Assembly (NCBI GenBank): GCA_001314905.1
Contig: LJZT01000008.1
Span: 1 to 64,000 of the forward strand
Reading direction: 5' to 3'
DNA length: 64,000 nt
Source of the DNA: Phormidium sp. OSCR
GTDB taxonomy: Bacteria > Cyanobacteriota > Cyanobacteriia > Cyanobacteriales > Geitlerinemataceae
This document shows positions 34,557-42,844 of the stretch, in pieces. The position numbers and the translations under genes were made by a program. How positions within the stretch are numbered: the stretch's first letter is position 1; every line of letters begins with the position of its first letter. Under the pieces are notes generated by a model. It saw nothing but the letters and a program-made list of their open reading frames with translations, did no database searches and was not told the origin of the DNA.

Positions 34557-34988
34557 TTAATTTACAGTTAAGGCAACAAAATGAACGATCGCCGTGTCGC
34601 GATCTACGAAATAACGCTGTTGAAGATTGAAGTCGGAAGAGAACTCGGGAACTCCCTTGGGTAACCGAGTTTCACTGGAGGGGTAAACCTTGGCAGGGCG
34701 ATCGCAGTACTCCCAATCTCCCGCCATCGTCTGAAACTCCCCTGGAGGGGGTTGAGTTCCTAGCCAGAGGAGATCGTAACCCTCCCGGTTCTGAGTCCAT
34801 CGGAGTTCTAAGCTGGCGTTAAACATCCGGCCCTCGGGACTTAGAGGACGTTTGGGTAGTTGGCAGGAAAATCCTTCGATGCGATCGACATATTGCAAAT
34901 AATAATAGACCGTTTCATCAACCTGAAGCTGTTGCTTGAGTTGCTCTAAAGAAACACCAGACTGGTAGCCGATAAATGCCTCATTCAT
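34557..34988 (-). CDS. csx19: Csx19-like type III-D protein
   Basis: 143 residues from the ATG at 34988, which overlaps the previous stop as ATGA. Features: FIGYQSGVSLEQLKQQL, YYYLQYVDRIEGFSCQLP, LRWTQNREGYDLLWLG and a C-terminal QQRYFVDRDTAIVHFVALTV. This layout and the position among RAMP genes fit Csx19 (TIGR03984), a marker of subtype III-D and an effector-complex component. The name is from memory of the family and position, so it is moderately sure. Confidence 0.6.
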   Translation of the reverse strand: MNEAFIGYQSGVSLEQLKQQLQVDETVYYYLQYVDRIEGFSCQLPKRPLSPEGRMFNASLELRWTQNREGYDLLWLGTQPPPGEFQTMAGDWEYCDRPAKVYPSSETRLPKGVPEFSSDFNLQQRYFVDRDTAIVHFVALTVN

Positions 34989-35926
34989 GCGGCAACTCCT
35001 CCTAACAATGCCCGCCATTTTGGCATGGTTCTGATAAAGATATCTTTGACCTGTTCGGCCCCTTGCCAGGTTAACTGAACTCCAACGCCCAAGTCCATCT
35101 CTTTCCCTCCTACCGGAACTACCACTTCATCGTCTTCCGGAAAACTATAAGGATTATTTGTGAGAAATTCACCCACCCCCAACAGTTTAGTAATTGTCCA
35201 ACGTTTGTTAGACCCCAACAGTTGAATATGCCCATCCTGAAGAACACAGCCAGGATAACTCACTTGGGCTGAGTTGAATTGCACGTCAACTGTCCCCAGT
35301 CCCCGAGATTTACCGAACCCCAATCCAAACCAACCTTGATCGAGATCTCGCAAGACCAAACCAATCAAAGCCAGTTGGGCTAAGGTAAAGTTTTTTAGAT
35401 GAATTTTGCTGCGAAATTCTCCATCGGTGCAAACTTGGTAGTTAAACGGTCCAACCGCAACGGAACCAAAGACCCGATCAATGGCGACCCCATTGCGTTC
35501 TTCGAGTTTGAGAGGATGTTCTGAACTCGGATAGGCATCTTCGATTCTCAGACGACTGGCGAGGGCCGTGTTGCCAAAAATCTGCTCCGTAAAGGAGGAT
35601 TGGCGATAGATTTCAGAGGGTGTTTTACCTTTAAGACGTTCGTCGTTACTGTTAATTGGGTCATTTGCCCAGAGACCCGATTTCCCCTCAGAAGGAGGAT
35701 TGTCCCCTCCCACTGTGCGAACAATCCGTTCGGCATGGGCGCGAATTGCCCCTTTCAGGCTACTTCCAGGCAGATAAACCGATCGCCCTCCGGCGTGATA
35801 GGTTTCGACGAATTCCATATCGGGTTTGGTGGGATCAGCCCCTTCTTTTCCTGATTTGACCAAAAGAGGACCAACGGGCCGAATGCTGAAATCTAGGGTG
35901 CAGTGGTTAACAAGTCGCTTGTGCAT
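34985..35926 (-). CDS. RAMP (Csx7/Cas7-like) protein 3 of the type III-D operon
   Basis: 313 residues. LDFSIRPVGPLLVKSGKEGA, then YLPGSSLKGAIRAHAERIVR, FTEQIFGNTALASRLRIEDA, RNGVAIDRVFGSVAVGPFNYQV and the glycine loop GFGKSRGLGTVDVQF define a Csm3/Csx7-type Cas7. It binds the crRNA backbone. Asp residues in GADPTKPDMEFV occupy the loop where the Csm3 catalytic Asp lies. Its stop overlaps the csx19 start by 4 bp. Confidence 0.85.
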   Translation of the reverse strand: MHKRLVNHCTLDFSIRPVGPLLVKSGKEGADPTKPDMEFVETYHAGGRSVYLPGSSLKGAIRAHAERIVRTVGGDNPPSEGKSGLWANDPINSNDERLKGKTPSEIYRQSSFTEQIFGNTALASRLRIEDAYPSSEHPLKLEERNGVAIDRVFGSVAVGPFNYQVCTDGEFRSKIHLKNFTLAQLALIGLVLRDLDQGWFGLGFGKSRGLGTVDVQFNSAQVSYPGCVLQDGHIQLLGSNKRWTITKLLGVGEFLTNNPYSFPEDDEVVVPVGGKEMDLGVGVQLTWQGAEQVKDIFIRTMPKWRALLGGVAA

Positions 35927-35943
35927 GAGCTTAGGATGTCAGG

Positions 35944-36558
35944 TTACAAATTACATAGGTTTTCAACGGTGATGTCGAGTTGAGGAAAGGTGGAAGACTT
36001 GAGGCGATCGCCCCAACGATATCCCGCCATTTTATAGGTGTTATCCTCTTGCAAGGTACAGATAAAAAGGGTGGGTTCTTTGGGATTGCCTAAATACTGG
36101 CGACTTCCAACCGCGAGATAGTCCACAATCCAATACTCAGGAATAGCAAATCGTTGGTACTCTTCAAATTTATCAACGTAATCATCTTCCCAATTGGTGG
36201 ACACCACTTCAACCGCAAGCTGGGGTGGGTCAAGAAGTGCTGAGGGAGCCATGGGGGACTCTTCCCAACGGCGACGATCAACGACCACAACATCGGGATG
36301 TCGTCCCTGTTGCACCCCGCTGGATGTTTCGGTTCTTATAAAGATACGACCCGAGACGTGAAAATTCTCTTGATGCTGTCTGATATGTTGTCTTAGGGTA
36401 TCAGTAATGGCATCGGCAATATCATCATGTTTACGAGTCGGAAGTCGTCTCACAATTTGTCCATTTACGAGTTCATAGTCTCCGGCTTCATCGGGAAGAT
36501 TTTCAAGAAATTGATGAAAGCTCAGGTGCGAATCGGTTTGTTCCTGGATAATCTTCAT
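35944..36558 (-). CDS. Uma2 family endonuclease inside the CRISPR operon (second)
   Basis: 204 residues from the ATG at 36558 (MKIIQEQTDSHLSF). The PD-(D/E)xK core of the Uma2/DUF820 family is intact: HPDVVVVDRR (Asp), PQLAVEVVSTNWEDDYVDKFEEY (Glu and Lys) and IPEYWIVDY. Uma2 proteins are abundant in cyanobacteria, with unproven roles. It sits between two Cas7 genes with spacers of 10 and 17 bp, so it is part of the operon. It may be cargo or an accessory nuclease; the sequence alone cannot tell. Confidence 0.85.
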   Translation of the reverse strand: MKIIQEQTDSHLSFHQFLENLPDEAGDYELVNGQIVRRLPTRKHDDIADAITDTLRQHIRQHQENFHVSGRIFIRTETSSGVQQGRHPDVVVVDRRRWEESPMAPSALLDPPQLAVEVVSTNWEDDYVDKFEEYQRFAIPEYWIVDYLAVGSRQYLGNPKEPTLFICTLQEDNTYKMAGYRWGDRLKSSTFPQLDITVENLCNL

Positions 36559-36568
36559 TGGCTTCTTC

Positions 36569-37477
36569 CTAGGATACATCGTTAACAGGTGTTGTCGGTT
36601 GGGGCGATCGCCGACGTAATTCGGTCAGTAACGCCGTCATCCATTGGTCTTTTAACGCCTGTTGTTGGTCTTCATTTAGGTGATAATCATTCAACTCGTC
36701 ATCAACCAAATGTTGTAAATAAGTAAGCAGTTCGTTGGGGGAACTAGGATTAACCCAGTCCATGCGATCGAGTTTCAGACGAACAATTCCTAACCCGCGC
36801 GATCGCCCGCCACCCAAAGGAATTTGTTCACGTTCAAATTGGTGCAATCCTAACATCAACAATCCTAATTCCCAAGGTTCAGCATTTTCCATCACCGCTT
36901 TGAACTCAAAGGGAGTTGCAGCGGGAACTACTTGAAAGTCATAGAGTTTTCCGTCGGCGGCGGTTTCGGTATCGCGATCAATCGCCACGCCATCCCGTTC
37001 TTGATATTGTCCAAACCAGTTCTCAGCAGGATTATCAATGGTCAAATCTCGCACCTGAAATTTACTGGATAGCCAGGGAGAACCGAACACTTTGGAAATC
37101 AGATCAGTGTTTTGCAAAATATGGTCTGTCAGTTGGCGATCGTCGGTATATTGGCGATCGTCGGTATATCGGGTTTTTAACGCCCGCATTTCTGACGCCG
37201 TGATTGACCATTCTGACTCATCACTGGGATTGGCTACAAGATGACGAAGGTGAGTCTCAGAGACTCCGCTAAAGACTCCTCGGAGGAAACTCTCTAGGCG
37301 CGATCGCAAGGCCCCTTTGAAGCTAGAACCGGGAATCAGGGGATACCCTAAGGCATCTTTCATCACAGGTAAATCACAGCCAATGGGTTCAAGGGAGCGT
37401 CCCGAACTCACCCGCAAAGCTGTTACGGTTTCTAATGTTCCGGTAATGGTGAGTCGATTTTTAAATGTATCAAACAT
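36569..37477 (-). CDS. csm3: Csm3-like Cas7 (RAMP) protein 2
   Basis: 302 residues: LTITGTLETVTALRVSSG, the loop LEPIGCDLPVMKDALGYPLI with the Asp equivalent to the Csm3 catalytic Asp, PGSSFKGALRSRLESFLRG, VFGSPWLSSKFQVRDL, RDGVAIDRDTETAADGKLYDF and the glycine loop GGGRSRGLGIVRLKL. This is a target-RNA-cleaving backbone subunit. An 18-bp tandem duplication (37134-37169) gives YTDDRQYTDDRQ. It starts 28 bp after a Uma2 gene. Confidence 0.88.
   Translation of the reverse strand: MFDTFKNRLTITGTLETVTALRVSSGRSLEPIGCDLPVMKDALGYPLIPGSSFKGALRSRLESFLRGVFSGVSETHLRHLVANPSDESEWSITASEMRALKTRYTDDRQYTDDRQLTDHILQNTDLISKVFGSPWLSSKFQVRDLTIDNPAENWFGQYQERDGVAIDRDTETAADGKLYDFQVVPAATPFEFKAVMENAEPWELGLLMLGLHQFEREQIPLGGGRSRGLGIVRLKLDRMDWVNPSSPNELLTYLQHLVDDELNDYHLNEDQQQALKDQWMTALLTELRRRSPQPTTPVNDVS
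37134..37169. repeat. In-frame 18-bp tandem duplication in the csm3-like gene
   Basis: TTGGCGATCGTCGGTATA occurs twice without change, adding one YTDDRQ hexapeptide. The unit contains GCGATCG, a HIP1-like core. Confidence 0.9.
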
Positions 37478-37505
37478 TGCTTTTTGAAGTAAACGTGTGA
37501 TGATA

Positions 37506-38072
37506 TTAGTTGAATTTTAGTAAATCAAAAATCTGATTTGCAGACATTGTCCAGTGTGTCAATTTTTTTAACCCCGGAACCTCATCATCTCCTTGTTTGA
37601 TTTCCGGCTGTTGTCCCGACTGAAAAACCAAAATCATGAGTTCCTTAGGGTCAATGAGCCATCCTAATTCTGTTCCTGCATTTAAGCAAAATAAGATATT
37701 ACGAATGACGCGGGTTTGACGTTGTTCAGGGGAGAGGATTTCAATCGTCCAATCTGGTGGTTTATCAAACTGGTTGGCAATTTCGCCGTCTTCGTCTAGG
37801 GGGATATTTTGCCAGTAAAAGACAGCAATATCTGGGACGAATGAACGTCCTGTAAATGTACAACGCAGCTCTGTTAAAGCAAACCCCAGCTTGGACGGTT
37901 CTGCGATCTGGTTAATTCGTGCAGAAAGACGAGTTTGTAATAAGCTGTGTTTTCCCTTAGGCACAGGCTTTTCTTCGATTTCTCCATCAATATACTCGCA
38001 AGCTGGCTTAGTCTCGGGTTGTTGTAGAAACTCGTCAAGGGAGATGAATTTATTTCGAGTTGTAGGTATCAT
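37506..38072 (-). CDS. Uma2 family protein inside the CRISPR operon (first)
   Basis: 188 residues. Start MIPTTRNKFISLDEFLQQPE, RCTFTGRSFVPDIAVFYWQN (Asp), PPDWTIEILSPEQRQTRVIRN (Glu) and LGWLIDPKELMI follow the Uma2/DUF820 plan. The Lys normally found in the KxxxY helix is replaced here by VIRNILF, so catalysis is doubtful. Its ATG overlaps the stop of the Cas11-like gene (ATGA at 38069-38072), which ties its translation to the CRISPR complex genes. Confidence 0.85.
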   Translation of the reverse strand: MIPTTRNKFISLDEFLQQPETKPACEYIDGEIEEKPVPKGKHSLLQTRLSARINQIAEPSKLGFALTELRCTFTGRSFVPDIAVFYWQNIPLDEDGEIANQFDKPPDWTIEILSPEQRQTRVIRNILFCLNAGTELGWLIDPKELMILVFQSGQQPEIKQGDDEVPGLKKLTHWTMSANQIFDLLKFN

Positions 38073-38560
38073 TTTTGTTTTAGAAAACTATTTTCTTTTT
38101 GGTTTTCTGTTTGACTTTTTTGCTGTTTGGATTCAGATTTCAAGAAATTTATATACTTTAGACGACGAGAACCATAGCCTAGATACCGGCGAATTAAGTC
38201 GAGCCAAATTTGTTGATAAAATTCTTGTCCCACCTCTTCAGAAATGACTTGGGCCAAGTCTTTCAAAACGTTGTCAATGTCATCAATAATTTGATTTGCA
38301 AGAGAGTTTTTGGATCGACCCCATTTTTCCTCTCCCTTTCCCTGCCGCCCGACTTGATATAAAAGAAAATTTTTAATTACCTCCGTGCTGTCAGTACTTT
38401 CTGCCACACGAACCAAATTACGAAATTGTGCATCTTCCAGGTTGCCATATTGGGATTCCTCTAAAGCTTTTTGAATCGCCACTACCAATTGATCTTCAAC
38501 TTGACGGATGCCTCGCTGAATCTTCAACTCGACTTGGGGATTTAAGATATTCGAACTCAT
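38069..38560 (-). CDS. Cas11-like small subunit of the type III-D complex
   Basis: 163 residues, almost wholly alpha-helical: VELKIQRGIRQVEDQLVVAI, FRNLVRVAESTDSTEVIKNF, NQIIDDIDNVLKDLAQVISE and a Lys/Gln-rich tail. Size, helicity and place directly after csx10 match the small subunit (Csm2/Cmr5 group 11). VAESTDSTEVIKNFLLYQVGR resembles the Csm2 core, where a helix is followed by FxxYQxGR. It starts and ends with ATGA overlaps. Confidence 0.65.
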   Translation of the reverse strand: MSSNILNPQVELKIQRGIRQVEDQLVVAIQKALEESQYGNLEDAQFRNLVRVAESTDSTEVIKNFLLYQVGRQGKGEEKWGRSKNSLANQIIDDIDNVLKDLAQVISEEVGQEFYQQIWLDLIRRYLGYGSRRLKYINFLKSESKQQKSQTENQKENSFLKQK

Positions 38561-39792
38561 AGGGCATTCTCCCGAAAAACTTGATGAAACTCATGACAAA
38601 CCTTCACCTGTCCAAATCCTTCCAGGGTACGATCGCCAATTCCTTTATATTCTAGCTGACTCAGCGCCTCAGACCAGGCATCCAAATGATTCGTCCCAAA
38701 CAAATATAATCCTCCTTTCGTTGTCGTCAGTTCCACATCTTTCATGAAGCCCCAAGCTGAATTCCACCCCGAGACGGTATCAAAACTACTGTAGGCGTTG
38801 TGGAGCGTTAGGCTATCATCAGAGACTCCCGTTAACTGTTTCAAATCCTCTGCCGTAATGACGGTGGTGCGTCGCCAATTTTGACGTAGAATTGCATCAG
38901 ATTGTAGATTGAGGGTGAAGTAATTCCGTTGAGGGAGCGATCGCGGTTCCCGCACGCTTCGCGATCGCCCCGGATAGAGGCTCGTCCAGAGTTGCCAACG
39001 CTGTTGCAGCAGTTGATTAAACTGTTTCAGTCGCGGCTTCAGATTCGATTGCCAAGGAACGGCCGTCGCTTGAATCTCAACCTGACCAAGTCCCCGAGAA
39101 GCACTTCCCCCTAGGCGAAATCGCTGGCGGTTTTGGTTAATAAATTGGCTTAAGGCATCCGCCAGGGAGTCCTCCTCAAGCAGAATCCCACCCCGATAAA
39201 CCACCGGTTCACCATCTTCTCGATAGTCATCCAAAACCTCCAAACTATAGAGGATTTGTTCTTCAGCGGTGGCGCGGCGGCGGTTAATACCCACCCGAGT
39301 CAGAAGTCGTTTGGGAACGGACAGCGTTTGATAACCCTGACGCGTTTTATTATAGAAGCCGCTAAAGGGTTCGACTCGTCCCTCGCCCTTCTCTGCCGCT
39401 TGGGGACAGTTGGGATCATACAGTTGCCCACAAGCCTCAGCGCAGAAGCGATCAATCAGGGTATCGAAGACCCCATATCCCTTGGGTTTGAAGCCGGGTT
39501 TGGCCTTGGCGCTGACAGCCGTGACGGGCAATAGGTCGACGGCTGAATCAGCAGTGAGGCTGGGATAGGCGTTTTGGAAAATTGCCGCCTTATCTTCGAC
39601 AAAGAGGCGGGAAAAGTCATCTCCAGGTTGCGGCTGTGAGTTGTTGGGGTGAGCGCGCAAAAGATGGCCGGCGATCGCCCCGCGAATCACGGAACCAGCG
39701 ATAAAGTCCGCCGCCTCACTCACGGAACCGGGTTTTTTACGACCGATGGCGAGGGCGGATTTCGCAGTAATCGTCAGTTGAATCTGTTTCAT
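38557..39792 (-). CDS. csx10: Csx10 (Cas5-group RAMP), type III-D marker
   Basis: 411 residues from the ATG at 39792, which overlaps the upstream stop as ATGA. KQIQLTITAKSALAIGRKKP, FIAGSVIRGAIAGHLLRAHP, TRVGINRRRATAEEQILYSLEVL and two glycine-rich loops (LGGSASRGLGQVEIQ and KGIGDRTLEGFGQVKV) are the double-RAMP layout of Csx10 (TIGR02674), which caps the crRNA 5' handle. A 32-bp HIP1-capped repeat is inserted at 38937-38968 (YPGRSRSVREPRSLPQ). Good confidence. Confidence 0.85.
   Translation of the reverse strand: MKQIQLTITAKSALAIGRKKPGSVSEAADFIAGSVIRGAIAGHLLRAHPNNSQPQPGDDFSRLFVEDKAAIFQNAYPSLTADSAVDLLPVTAVSAKAKPGFKPKGYGVFDTLIDRFCAEACGQLYDPNCPQAAEKGEGRVEPFSGFYNKTRQGYQTLSVPKRLLTRVGINRRRATAEEQILYSLEVLDDYREDGEPVVYRGGILLEEDSLADALSQFINQNRQRFRLGGSASRGLGQVEIQATAVPWQSNLKPRLKQFNQLLQQRWQLWTSLYPGRSRSVREPRSLPQRNYFTLNLQSDAILRQNWRRTTVITAEDLKQLTGVSDDSLTLHNAYSSFDTVSGWNSAWGFMKDVELTTTKGGLYLFGTNHLDAWSEALSQLEYKGIGDRTLEGFGQVKVCHEFHQVFRENAL
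38937..38968. repeat. HIP1-capped 32-bp repeat, copy 2 (inside csx10)
   Basis: Identical over 32 bp to 3032-3063 in nadE. Here it is read as RSRSVREPRS rather than DREACGNRDR, because it entered the gene in another frame. Both genes remain open. Confidence 0.85.
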
Positions 39793-40505
39793 GCCACACC
39801 TCCAGGGAGCAACTCTTGCCAATTTGCATCACCCATCTCAGGGCGGGTTGTCCAAGTTAACCAGCCTAACCCCGTGGATTTGCCACCCCCCAAGGCGTGA
39901 ATGTGACCTAAGGCAGCGCTGAGGAGGAGTTTAGTATAAGGGGGAGCATGGGGGTGAATGTATAAACTTCCCTGAAATTCCAGATTAAGGTTAGCCGGGG
40001 AGGTTTCCAAGAAATAGAGTTTTTGGTCTTCAGCGGTGAGACGGCGGCGGTTGAGAGTGACGCCGGGACGTAATACCTCAGGAAGCGTATCAGTGGCCTC
40101 ATGACAGATGAGATCGTTGACATCGACCTGAGAAGGTAAACTCGGATTGCCGAAGATTTGGCAGATGAGACAATGGTGACGAGAGTCTTCCTCAACACGA
40201 TACTCATCCCGTTGGAAACGGGTCTCCTCTGCTTCAGTTAAGCGAGCCCGTTGGGGACACATCGTGGCTGGATTGGGGGATTGACAGACGGGCCAGCCAA
40301 GTCCCCGGGCCAGTTTCTCGCACTCATGGCGCAAGCGTCCTTTGAGTTGGGAGGCGGGGATGAGGAGTTGTCCTCGGGCGTTGCGGAGGATGGGTTTGTC
40401 GGCCAGGGAACCGGAAGACCCCCCGGCGCCAACACAAAGTGCCGTGTTGATGGTGGCGGTGAGGGGCAGAGATTCCCCAATTTGGCTCGATTGCAGGTTA
40501 ATCAT
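39789..40505 (-). CDS. csm3: Csm3-like Cas7 (RAMP) protein 1
   Basis: 238 residues from the ATG at 40505, overlapping the cas10 stop by 8 bp. SLPLTATINTALCVGAGGSS, then SLADKPILRNARGQLLIPAS with the Asp in the catalytic loop, QLKGRLRHECEKLARGLG, a Cys-rich insert (GWPVCQ, ATMCPQ, HHCLICQIFGNPS; a possible zinc site), TLNRRRLTAEDQKLYFLET and the loop GGGKSTGLGWLTW. It is the first Cas7 of the complex. The Cys insert and HCLICQIFG are typical for Csm3. Confidence 0.85.
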   Translation of the reverse strand: MINLQSSQIGESLPLTATINTALCVGAGGSSGSLADKPILRNARGQLLIPASQLKGRLRHECEKLARGLGWPVCQSPNPATMCPQRARLTEAEETRFQRDEYRVEEDSRHHCLICQIFGNPSLPSQVDVNDLICHEATDTLPEVLRPGVTLNRRRLTAEDQKLYFLETSPANLNLEFQGSLYIHPHAPPYTKLLLSAALGHIHALGGGKSTGLGWLTWTTRPEMGDANWQELLPGGVA

Positions 40506-42795
40506 GGCCCGATACCTCCGACGGTGTGGCGAGGGAGTCACTCTTTAGTTGAGTATCACCTTCAATGAAGGGATATAAATCGACGATATCTCGCCAAAGG
40601 GTTTCATAGATAGTAGAGTCGTTTTCGCTGTCCAGTTGGCTCATCCAGGGGGCTAGGTTGCCCTTGTTCTCGGAGTCTTTTGGGGAACACCATATCTGTT
40701 CAAAATGGTCTTCTAAAAACTTTTGCTGCTCAGGCTTTAGGCGGACTCGAAAGTAGCGGTAGTTGAGGATAGCGGTTTGTTTACCCCGTTCTAGGAGACT
40801 GCGGATTTGATAGAGTTGCGATCGCGGAAACTCGGATTGTTTAAAAGCCTGAATTGTTTTAATCAAGCTCCCCACTTCTTGCAAGGTATAGGGACTGGCA
40901 TGAAGTTTGAGCTTGGGTGGGCCAGGAACAACCCATGCTTGTTGACGAAATTCCTCAATATTGGAGGATATCATGGTTACAGACTTGAGGGTTAAGATAT
41001 CGATTGTACCTCCCAAGTAACCTTTGTCTTTTTTTAGAGTTTTGGCATATTTTTTGGCAGATTTGAGCAATTGATTGACCAGGCGATTGGCATAGTAAAT
41101 TGGCGTATCATATTTTGTGGTTAGCACCCCAATTGATGTACTGAGTTGGCTGTTGCGGAATGAAGTGAGTTGGCGGCGATCGCGGTGAGGATTTCCAGAA
41201 GGCCTAACGGCATCTGGAATACGATATTGTCCCGTCTGTTCCAAAATTTCCTCAAATTTCTCGCCAATATCTTGAGCAATTTGCAGCGCCTGATTAGCCG
41301 GAACAATAATCATCACGTCATCCCCGCCAATAGCAATAATTTCAAAGGGGTGAACCCAGTCGCCATTACGATCTTGATTATCTTGTTTTTTTAGGTTGTT
41401 CAATTCATGGGGATGAAGGCGATTAGCCAAGGCATAATAGACCGACTTCTCCGTTGCCTCAAAAATATGTTCGCTAAACTGCGAATACTCTTCTGGGGTT
41501 TTAATTTTCTGGATATAGCCCCCCATATTGTTGCCATCGGCATAGATAAAACTGAGAAATCTATTACTAGCATTGGCAATTTCCTCAACATTGCGAGTTT
41601 CTGTAACCGAGGACTTGGGGCAATCTCGATAATACTGCTGTTGCAAGCCTTGATGAGACTCCTCTGTGAGATATTGCCGAAACCGTTCCACCCAACTATC
41701 AACATAACCAGGAGTCCAATCTAATCCTAAATTCTGATACCAGTCAGGACGGTTGTTACGCTCAACTTTCGTCTGTTGTCCCATCAAGTATTTCCGCGCT
41801 AGAGGTTCAGAAAACTTGGGTTTGCTGGGGAGTTCGCTGATAGTGCCGAGGCTAGAGATACGATTATTCTCATCCCGCATTAGGTAGGGATGGGTCTCAA
41901 AGTGGGGTGGATAGCGGCGAGTCGTGTCACGGGAGGGGGTATCATTGCCACTGCGACGTTGGTTGAAGCGGATGGCGAGTTTGCGTGTCAGTTCGTTGAA
42001 ACTTTTGCTATTGAAGAAGTTCTCTCGTTGTTGATTGGAGTTGTTAAGGCTGGCTTTACCAAAATACGCTTCGACGAGGGGATTGTTGGCGTTGTTTTGA
42101 TACCAATCGAACCAGGGAGTAGCGTCGAGGTTTTCCTGAAAGAGTCCAAAACGAATTTCTAGGAGTCGGAAGGTTTCGCCAACGGCGCAACTATTGGCGG
42201 TGAGGGTTTCTTGGGTATAGCGTTTTTCAATGGTATCCGCGAGGCGGTTAGTATAGGCGGCGGGACAGAAGGCGAGAATATTGCCCCCAGTAGAATAGAT
42301 GATGAGTTGGGGAATTAAGGCGTCAGCCAGTTGAGGATCGTGGGTTTTGAGCCAATTGCGGGGACTGCGGTAGTCTTCTAGGTCATTGTTGGGGTTCTGT
42401 TTGCCGAAAAAGGCGGGGATATCGATGAGGTTGATGCGATCTAAAATTGCAGAAGCGCCCCGAATTTCCATCAGGTTGGCGGAGTCGAAGACATAGTTTT
42501 TGATTTTGGTTGCACCCCCATAGACTAAGCCAATGGGGGTGGTTTGGTTCCAGACATCTCCGACGAGTTGTTGAACGGCGCTGAGGGTTTCGGGTTCTGC
42601 GTCGCTGGGAATGGCTTGGAGTTGTTCAACCTGCTGGACGATATCCTGCAAGTCTGCGGGAATCTCGTCACCGTTGGATTGGATGAAGGTATCGAGGTGG
42701 CTGCGATCGCACTTCGGTTCCCCTTCATCTCCCCAGGCTAAGCACCAAGTTAGGGCAAGTTTTAGGTTGGTTTGGATTTCCTGAAGTGAAGACAT
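40498..42795 (-). CDS. cas10: Cas10 large subunit with intact GGDD, no HD domain
   Basis: 765 residues. A first palm-like domain (about 85-215) carries a degenerate STGGNILAF strand in place of GGDD. The second palm has FIYADGNNMGGYIQ (418-429) and the cyclase motif IAIGGDDVMIIVPA with GGDD at 490-493. No N-terminal HD nuclease motif is seen, as in many III-D Cas10. It should make cyclic oligoadenylates when target RNA is bound. It lies 49 bp after the CARF-HEPN gene and overlaps the next gene by 8 bp. Confidence 0.92.
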   Translation of the reverse strand: MSSLQEIQTNLKLALTWCLAWGDEGEPKCDRSHLDTFIQSNGDEIPADLQDIVQQVEQLQAIPSDAEPETLSAVQQLVGDVWNQTTPIGLVYGGATKIKNYVFDSANLMEIRGASAILDRINLIDIPAFFGKQNPNNDLEDYRSPRNWLKTHDPQLADALIPQLIIYSTGGNILAFCPAAYTNRLADTIEKRYTQETLTANSCAVGETFRLLEIRFGLFQENLDATPWFDWYQNNANNPLVEAYFGKASLNNSNQQRENFFNSKSFNELTRKLAIRFNQRRSGNDTPSRDTTRRYPPHFETHPYLMRDENNRISSLGTISELPSKPKFSEPLARKYLMGQQTKVERNNRPDWYQNLGLDWTPGYVDSWVERFRQYLTEESHQGLQQQYYRDCPKSSVTETRNVEEIANASNRFLSFIYADGNNMGGYIQKIKTPEEYSQFSEHIFEATEKSVYYALANRLHPHELNNLKKQDNQDRNGDWVHPFEIIAIGGDDVMIIVPANQALQIAQDIGEKFEEILEQTGQYRIPDAVRPSGNPHRDRRQLTSFRNSQLSTSIGVLTTKYDTPIYYANRLVNQLLKSAKKYAKTLKKDKGYLGGTIDILTLKSVTMISSNIEEFRQQAWVVPGPPKLKLHASPYTLQEVGSLIKTIQAFKQSEFPRSQLYQIRSLLERGKQTAILNYRYFRVRLKPEQQKFLEDHFEQIWCSPKDSENKGNLAPWMSQLDSENDSTIYETLWRDIVDLYPFIEGDTQLKSDSLATPSEVSGHD

Positions 42796-42844
42796 TAGCT
42801 ATAACGTTTGTCAGGGAGTTCGGCTTTGGCAAAGGGATGACGAC

